From the NCBI GenBank assembly GCA_030037525.1, contig JASHRC010000013.1, forward strand, positions 1 through 63,125: DNA of 63,125 nucleotides, read 5' to 3'. Of the stretch, positions 58,617 to 63,125 are shown one piece after another. How positions within the stretch are numbered: the stretch's first letter is position 1; every line of letters begins with the position of its first letter. The stretch is from Candidatus Acidiferrales bacterium (GTDB lineage: Bacteria > Acidobacteriota > Terriglobia > Acidiferrales > UBA7541). Below the pieces are notes generated by a model. The model worked only from the letters and a program-made list of their open reading frames with translations, did not search any database and was not told where the DNA came from. Both the position numbers and the translations under genes were made by a program.

Positions 58617-58886
58617 CTAGGCGGGAGGGGCGCGGGGAATGCAGTGCGTGCAAACTGGCTCCAGGTCGAGCCGAGGTGTTTCCGGCGGCGCAAAGCGCGC
58701 GACTGGCACCGGCCGCTGCAAGACCAGCTCGACGGTGGGTTGAAAAACTGCAACCCGCCCGGAGTGGCAGGCCTGACAATTGTCGAATTCCGGGCCGTGC
58801 CAGTGGAGCGCCGCGTGAAGGCCGAGCAACCCCACCGCGAGGACGAGGGCGATCGCCAGCAGGCGTCTGCGTGGTCCCTTCAGCAT
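58617..58886 (-). CDS. Small membrane-anchored protein with a CxxCH motif
   Basis: 89 residues. An N-terminal membrane helix (LLAIALVLAVGLLGLHAALH) precedes a short tail with HWHGPEFDNCQACHSG and, near the end, CTHC. CQACH is a heme-c or metal-binding pattern; the histidines and paired cysteines suggest metal handling outside the cytoplasm. It is 121 bases upstream of the TonB receptor gene on the same strand, so it may help metal uptake. It is too short to be a complete cytochrome, and function is inferred. Confidence 0.7.
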   Translation of the reverse strand: MLKGPRRRLLAIALVLAVGLLGLHAALHWHGPEFDNCQACHSGRVAVFQPTVELVLQRPVPVARFAPPETPRLDLEPVCTHCIPRAPPA

Positions 58887-59263
58887 GTCAGTCCATGAGA
58901 CCTAGAGATCCTACCTTAGATGCGCCGTTTGCGGAAAGTTTGCCTTCCGGGTTTTTCCGATTGAGCAACCCGGAGTCCCTGTCGGGGGGAGTCGACTGAG
59001 AGTTGCCGACGCAACCGGCGAGCGTGCCACGCCTGAACCACGCCATCGTCGTCAAGTGAAGTGGGGCAGGAACATTTGAGACACGTTTAAACACGCTTCT
59101 TGCTTTCGATGTGCGCCTGGCGCGCCTTCGCCATTTTCTCACAAGCGCAGCCGGCAGTGGCTTGCCGATGGCAAATGGGACGACCAGGTTGGGAAAAAAA
59201 CGAGCGATCGGAAAACGCGGCCAACCAAACGAGCTTTGGTTCGCTCCTGTGGTTGGTCCAGAT
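58887..59263. other. 377-base gap with a hairpin near its right end
   Basis: No gene is evident. A perfect hairpin at 59223-59241 lies just past the stop of the membrane methyltransferase gene. The rest shows nothing I can name; it must contain the promoter of the CxxCH-TonB genes. Confidence 0.4.
59223..59241 (-). terminator. Terminator-like hairpin after the methyltransferase gene
   Basis: AACCAAA-CGAGC-TTTGGTT is a seven-base-pair perfect stem 23 bases beyond the stop. On the minus strand it is followed by GGCCGCGTTTTCC, so the U tract is short and offset. Confidence 0.4.
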
Positions 59264-60451
59264 TCAAAACATCGGCATGGTGATGTCGCCCCAGAAACTG
59301 CGGCGGGGAGGAATCAGAACGCTTTCAACCGCGGGGTCTTCGCCGCCAACATTCGCAATCAGCACGGGAGTCATCTTGGCCGAGAGATCAGTCACGCGAG
59401 AAACCGGCAGCTGGGATGCACCAGGTTCATCAACGCGGGAAAAGACTACTTTGTAGTGGTCCTGTGGGGTGCCCATGATGCGGTTCTTGTGGCTAGGATC
59501 GACCGACGGCACGGCAAAGCCCGCCCAGGAGGTGAGACGGTGCACGGAGACCTTGCTGAACATGCGGTGGTCGGTCCCCACGTCGGCAAACATGTTGACC
59601 ATGCCGTAGTCTTGTGGCAGCAAGTGAGCTGTGAACGCCGCGCCGGGCTCGTTTCGAAGCGCCGCTTTGACGCGATCGTCCTCGAGAGCCACAGAGACGA
59701 CCTGCTCGATCTTGCCGGTCGGCATAGGCCAGATGGCGATCGCCATCAGGTTCTGAGCGGGCAAAATCTCGGTGGCGGCGTGCGCGATGGTGTATCTCCG
59801 GGCGGCCACGGCACCCCCCAGAACCAGCGCAATGATTACGGCGCTCGAGATGGCCAAGGCCGCACCGCGGTTTGGCATCCAGCCCAACAACAGGTGGAAG
59901 AGCTTGCCACCGGGATTTCCTGGCAGGAACATTCCCGTGCGCTGGCGATAGGCGGCGTACTCGGGATGAGCGGCCTCGACCCGTTTCTCTTCGAAACGGG
60001 CAAGAAAATAATAGAGAAACAGCATGCCGAGATAGAGGACCAAAATGATGGTGCGCGGCCAGAGGGTCAGCAGTCCGAATCCTGCAACCGCGAGGCTCAA
60101 ATAAAACGGGTGGCGGATAAATTTGTACATCCAGGACTGTGCGGCTTTATGCTTCAGCAGTTTCGTGCCGTAGACCTGCACGGCGCAGATCAACGCAGCG
60201 AGCAAGCCCAGGCCGAAAGCCCACGAGCCGATCGTCCAGCGCAGGAACTCGAGGATAGGGCTCGTGGTGATCACCGAGTGCGGCAGGAAGAAAGATTCCA
60301 GCCACGCCGTGGCGCGCCAGCGGTGCAATCCCTGAAGGGTCGGTGCGTAGAGCGAATACCAATAGAAGGCGAACGGGCTGATCATGATGACCACTTCGAT
60401 CATCACCAGCCCATAGAGCAACGAAGCCAGCCATTTGAGAGCTCTCTTCAT
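59264..60451 (-). CDS. ICMT-like membrane methyltransferase with an added C-terminal domain
   Basis: 395 residues. Residues about 1-190 hold several membrane helices and the isoprenylcysteine carboxyl methyltransferase/PEMT-type signature: FIRHPFYLSLAVAGFGLL, then RFEEKRVEAAHPEYAAYRQR near residue 155, which bind S-adenosylmethionine. A further helix (about 195-215) precedes a soluble C-terminal domain of about 180 residues (QNLMAIAIWPMPTGKIEQVV, HRMFSKVSVHRLTSWAGF) that I do not recognise. The acceptor could be a lipid or isoprenoid. It is divergent from the 60758 gene. Confidence 0.8.
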   Translation of the reverse strand: MKRALKWLASLLYGLVMIEVVIMISPFAFYWYSLYAPTLQGLHRWRATAWLESFFLPHSVITTSPILEFLRWTIGSWAFGLGLLAALICAVQVYGTKLLKHKAAQSWMYKFIRHPFYLSLAVAGFGLLTLWPRTIILVLYLGMLFLYYFLARFEEKRVEAAHPEYAAYRQRTGMFLPGNPGGKLFHLLLGWMPNRGAALAISSAVIIALVLGGAVAARRYTIAHAATEILPAQNLMAIAIWPMPTGKIEQVVSVALEDDRVKAALRNEPGAAFTAHLLPQDYGMVNMFADVGTDHRMFSKVSVHRLTSWAGFAVPSVDPSHKNRIMGTPQDHYKVVFSRVDEPGASQLPVSRVTDLSAKMTPVLIANVGGEDPAVESVLIPPRRSFWGDITMPMF

Positions 60452-60757
60452 GACGCTCTCCGATTCGTCCGGGCGCCAAGAGCCCGCCTCGGGGCAGAAG
60501 CGCCAGACGCAGACTCGCTCCTGTACGCGCCTCTATTAGCACACCAAAAGAGCGAGGGTCAACGAAGGGCGAGCGATTTGTCCGAGGCTCGAGACACAGA
60601 GCGCGACGACGGTCGACTCGCCCCTGATTCCACCAACTTCGGCGAAATGGCCCAGCAGGCGAGCGGCACGATCGATTCCGACCGAGGGCATACCGCGCAG
60701 GTTTTGGCAAAGATGCGCCTTTTGAGACTCCCTCCTGCTGTATAATCCAAGCGATTT
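60452..60757. other. 306-base gap between divergent genes
   Basis: Apart from the TATAAT element at 60741-60746 near its right end I see nothing clear. It should hold the promoter of the methyltransferase gene as well. Confidence 0.4.
60741..60746 (+). promoter_or_regulatory. Perfect TATAAT -10 with near-leaderless start
   Basis: TATAAT lies 11 bases before the ATG at 60758, so transcription should begin within about five bases of the start codon. The -35 is poor (CTTTTG or TTTGAG nearby). Confidence 0.5.
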
Positions 60758-61285
60758 ATGCGTGTGTCTGCGGAACTCACATCCCGAGACGAGGAGGTCG
60801 CCTCCCGCCCCCGTAAGCATTTTCTCGGCACGGCGCTTTGGGTTGCTGCACTGGCGAACCTGCTGATTCCGGCCCTCTTGTTTTCGGTGACCCAATTTTT
60901 CGGCCCCACGGACGTTCGCTACCGCTCCCTGGTGGCGTTGGTCGTGCTGGCCGAGTATGCCATCGCTTTTTTGCTGTTTCTGCTGCATGCCAACGTGGGA
61001 TTCGCTGCCGGCTACACGTTTGCCACCGCGGCCACTGTGACGTTCGGGTCCGCCGTGTTGGCTTATGTCATCCTGCAGCCCGCCCGGTGGACTTGGGCTG
61101 CGTTTCTCACAGAAGCGCTCGTGCTCGGCGGATTCTCTTTTGCGGTCCTATCGAACGTCGTTTTTCTGGTAGCCAGCATCCGATACGCGCGCGCCATTCA
61201 TCCCCGCCTGCACCTCGGTGGCTTCTCCCTGGGTATCGCTGCCTTCGTCGTTTTGGTCTTTCTGTACATCCGCACCGTCACCTAG
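60758..61285 (+). CDS. Small membrane protein of unknown function
   Basis: 175 residues with four predicted membrane helices (about 25-45, 58-80, 85-107 and 118-140), then a short loop and a fifth at the C-terminus (GGFSLGIAAFVVLVFLYIR). The charged N-terminus (RVSAELTSRDEEVASRPRKH) is cytoplasmic. I recognise no family. A perfect -10 element sits 11 bases before the ATG, so the mRNA may be almost leaderless. The flavin oxidoreductase gene starts about 100 bases after its stop. Confidence 0.7.
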   Translation: MRVSAELTSRDEEVASRPRKHFLGTALWVAALANLLIPALLFSVTQFFGPTDVRYRSLVALVVLAEYAIAFLLFLLHANVGFAAGYTFATAATVTFGSAVLAYVILQPARWTWAAFLTEALVLGGFSFAVLSNVVFLVASIRYARAIHPRLHLGGFSLGIAAFVVLVFLYIRTVT

Positions 61286-61387
61286 CCTCACTTGCGGCGA
61301 AGGTGGTTGCCACCACCACGTATCGGGAGTAGAGTTTCTGCGCTTCAGGGGGAGTCTCCAGCCAAGGGAAAAGAGAAAGTCAAGAGA

Positions 61388-62395
61388 ATGAACGTCGATT
61401 TCGGCGTTATCGACCATATCGACAGGCAGAACAAGCCGATCTGGGAGACCTATGATAGCCGGCTGAAGCTGCTTCGGCGCTGCGACCAGGCCCGCTTTTA
61501 CGCCTATCACGTTACCGAGCATCATTTCACGCCGCTCGGTCTGGCGCCTTCCCCCCTGATCTTCTACGCGGCGGCATCGCGCGTCACAGAGAAGATCCGC
61601 TTCGGCCCTCTCGTGCTGATCACGACGCTTTACAACCCCCTGCGCCTGGCCGCCGAGATCTGCATGCTCGACCACCTAAGCCATGGCCGGCTCGAAGTCG
61701 GCACAGGCCGCGGAATTTCTGGCGTCGAGCTCGGTTTCTTCAACGTCACTGAACAGGAAGCACCGGAGCGATACGCCGAATCGGTGAAGGTGTTGCTGGC
61801 AGCGCTGACTCAGGATGTGGTGGACTATCACGGAAAGTATTTTGATTTCACCAACGTTCCCATCGAGCTCAGGCCGCTCCAGAAGCCGCATCCGCCACTG
61901 TGGTATGCGACCAACGCGCCGGAAAGCGCTGCCCGCGTAGGCCGCGAGAACATGAATCTGGCGTGCCTGGTGGCCAGCCAGCCAGCGCGCTCGACGATCG
62001 ATGCCTTCCGGGACTGCTGGAATCGAACGCACCACGGAAAAGGTCTCAAAATGCCGAAAGCGGGCGTGGCGCGGAACCTGTACGTGGGCGAGCGAGACGA
62101 CCAGGCCCGTGAACGCGGAATGTTTGGAAACAAGGGATTCTACGAAAGCCTCGTCTATCTCTGGCGTAAATACAACGTCACACACTCGACGCTTGAGGAC
62201 GTGTTGCGCGCAGGCGACTCGACGCTGTTCACCGGAACGCCCCAGACGGTTCGGGCCAGAATCGAGGAGGACTTGGAAGTGAGCGGCGCCGACTATTTTA
62301 TCGCTCGCTTTGCCTATGGCGACCTCACGCACGAAGAAAGCATGCGCTCGCTTGACCTCTTCATCAGCGAAGTCATGCCGCACTTTCAGAAGTAG
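61388..62395 (+). CDS. Luciferase-like (LLM-class) flavin-dependent oxidoreductase
   Basis: 335 residues from the ATG at 61388, with a purine-rich stretch upstream. TIM-barrel LLM family: HVTEHHFTPLGLAPSPLIF, RFGPLVLITTLYNPLRLAAE, LDHLSHGRLEVGTGRGISG and KYFDFTNVPIELRPLQKPHP are all standard. Members use FMN or F420; which cofactor is used is not decided by the sequence. No obvious pathway partner is present. Substrate unknown; monooxygenase of the alkanal or nitrilotriacetate type is possible. Confidence 0.93.
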   Translation: MNVDFGVIDHIDRQNKPIWETYDSRLKLLRRCDQARFYAYHVTEHHFTPLGLAPSPLIFYAAASRVTEKIRFGPLVLITTLYNPLRLAAEICMLDHLSHGRLEVGTGRGISGVELGFFNVTEQEAPERYAESVKVLLAALTQDVVDYHGKYFDFTNVPIELRPLQKPHPPLWYATNAPESAARVGRENMNLACLVASQPARSTIDAFRDCWNRTHHGKGLKMPKAGVARNLYVGERDDQARERGMFGNKGFYESLVYLWRKYNVTHSTLEDVLRAGDSTLFTGTPQTVRARIEEDLEVSGADYFIARFAYGDLTHEESMRSLDLFISEVMPHFQK

Positions 62396-62438
62396 CGCCG
62401 TCGCTCGGTCCGGGGATTTGCGAACCAATCCAGCCAGG

Positions 62439-63125
62439 TCAGTCCGCCGTATGAAATTCGACCAGATGCAATTCGGTTTCGGCGATGGCCCCGTGATGAT
62501 GATAGCTGTAACCGGTGATGCCGATACCGGGCGCGAACTCGAGTTCGGTGTCGTCGGCGTTGGTCAGGTAATCGAGCTCATAGGACAGCTGGCTGCCGGG
62601 CGCAATGCCTTTCACGTCGGCGAGCACGGCGGCGTGTGGCGGTCCAACCACCCAACAATATTCGCCGTCTTGTCTTTTCTCCGCCCCCCGATCGCACCCA
62701 AATCGCTCTCCGGCCGCCAACGGTAGCTGGAGGAAGCAGTCTTGTTCTCGAGGGAGGTCTTCCAAGGAATAGTTCGGGCTATCCAGTTGGTCAAGGATCG
62801 AGGGGTCATCGACGGTTGGAATCAAATAGAACCTGCCGTCGGGTCTCTCGAGAAGAATGGAAAGCTGTGGGTCGACATTCCCATCCGACCAGTTCAAGTC
62901 ACCGGGAAATCCCCGCACGACTGCGGCGATAAGACCTTGACGCTCGAGCACGCGGACCACGGACATCTTCCACCGGACGTGTGTCACCCTGCCGACCGAT
63001 GATCCCTCAACCTCCGAGCGCAGGAGCCCCCTATAAACCCAGTACGTGCCCGGTGAGAGGGGAAACGATTGGGCGGCTTCGGCAGATCTCCCGGAGGTGC
63101 GGGCGTCGCCGCCAAGCCAGAAGAA
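62439..63125 (-). CDS. Unknown protein, 5' end outside the window
   Basis: At least 228 residues: the minus-strand frame stays open to the right edge, beginning FFWLGGDARTSGRSAE. It reads SFPLSPGTYWVYRGLLRSE, a pattern seen in secreted bacterial proteins (PL..GT.WVYRG), then VTHVRWKMSVVRVLERQGLI and AAVVRGFPGDLNW, and ends ETELHLVEFHTAD. A signal peptide may lie beyond the edge. No enzyme motif. A GTG at 62987 would be an internal start only. Function unknown. Confidence 0.75.
   Translation of the reverse strand, partial: FFWLGGDARTSGRSAEAAQSFPLSPGTYWVYRGLLRSEVEGSSVGRVTHVRWKMSVVRVLERQGLIAAVVRGFPGDLNWSDGNVDPQLSILLERPDGRFYLIPTVDDPSILDQLDSPNYSLEDLPREQDCFLQLPLAAGERFGCDRGAEKRQDGEYCWVVGPPHAAVLADVKGIAPGSQLSYELDYLTNADDTELEFAPGIGITGYSYHHHGAIAETELHLVEFHTAD

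Noticed and set aside
59111-60745. Long open frame on the plus strand opposite the methyltransferase gene
   Set aside because: It mirrors the minus-strand gene, has Arg/Gly-rich composition and no motifs; a GC-driven antisense frame.

Overview
This 63,125-base window looks like chromosomal DNA of an Acidobacteriota member. It is moderately high in GC and densely coding. The phylum guess rests on a VWFA-related protein of the acidobacterial type (36439-37491), a TonB-dependent receptor with an N-terminal carboxypeptidase-regulatory-like domain (55520-58495), and several small secreted proteins of acidobacterial flavour. Most genes are housekeeping or envelope genes. I saw no transposase, phage gene, CRISPR array, tRNA or rRNA.

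Layout. 1-2405 (-): a multi-PAS/GAF sensor histidine kinase cut by the left edge. 2874-5363 (+): metK-ahcY, the SAM cycle, followed by a decayed MetE-like fragment. 5631-7998: a small secreted protein, a frameshifted secreted-protein gene and a beta-lactamase-fold protein that has lost its catalytic motifs. 8060-19229 (-): nine co-directional genes, in transcription order proS, a small membrane protein, a PBP1B-type peptidoglycan synthase, a TPR protein, an NfeD protease, a slipin, a SPOR protein, lnt and prfB with its programmed +1 frameshift. The last five are so tightly packed that they are probably one operon. 19463-24057: glyA, then a JAMM peptidase, a DUF885 protein and an FKBP prolyl isomerase on the minus strand. 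24242-26493 (+): a sugar-kinase-like phosphotransferase fused to a RapZ C-terminal domain, overlapping a MurU-like nucleotidyltransferase. 26500-32949: a DUF4282 protein, thiC, a Rieske protein, an EVE protein, mutM, a CDF metal exporter, an MBL-PilZ fusion and a small basic protein.

33102-37491 (+) is one of the least explained parts. A promoter is followed by a 5' leader that can fold into a closed three-way junction, then a 1055-residue secreted protein of unknown function, then a VWFA protein. 37624-39101 holds three small genes. Between the last two is a gap with nested and crossing inverted repeats. 39215-50031: galU, tsaD, a TPR protein with two retropepsin-like motifs, a WD40 protein and a J-domain protein that overlap, a DinB-like protein, an M13 peptidase and a membrane-anchored MutS-family ATPase. 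50190-58886 (-): aldehyde dehydrogenase, a peptidoglycan-binding protein, a coiled-coil secreted protein, an HtrA protease, the TonB receptor and a small CxxCH protein. 59264-63125: an ICMT-like membrane methyltransferase, a four-TM protein with a near-leaderless promoter, a luciferase-like oxidoreductase and an unknown protein cut by the right edge.

The most interesting candidates are the kinase/RapZ-C/nucleotidyltransferase pair (possible amino-sugar recycling coupled to amino-sugar sensing), the structured leader with the giant secreted protein, the inverted-repeat-rich gap at 38447-38592, and the catalytically dead beta-lactamase homologue. All assignments come from reading the sequence; no database search was run.
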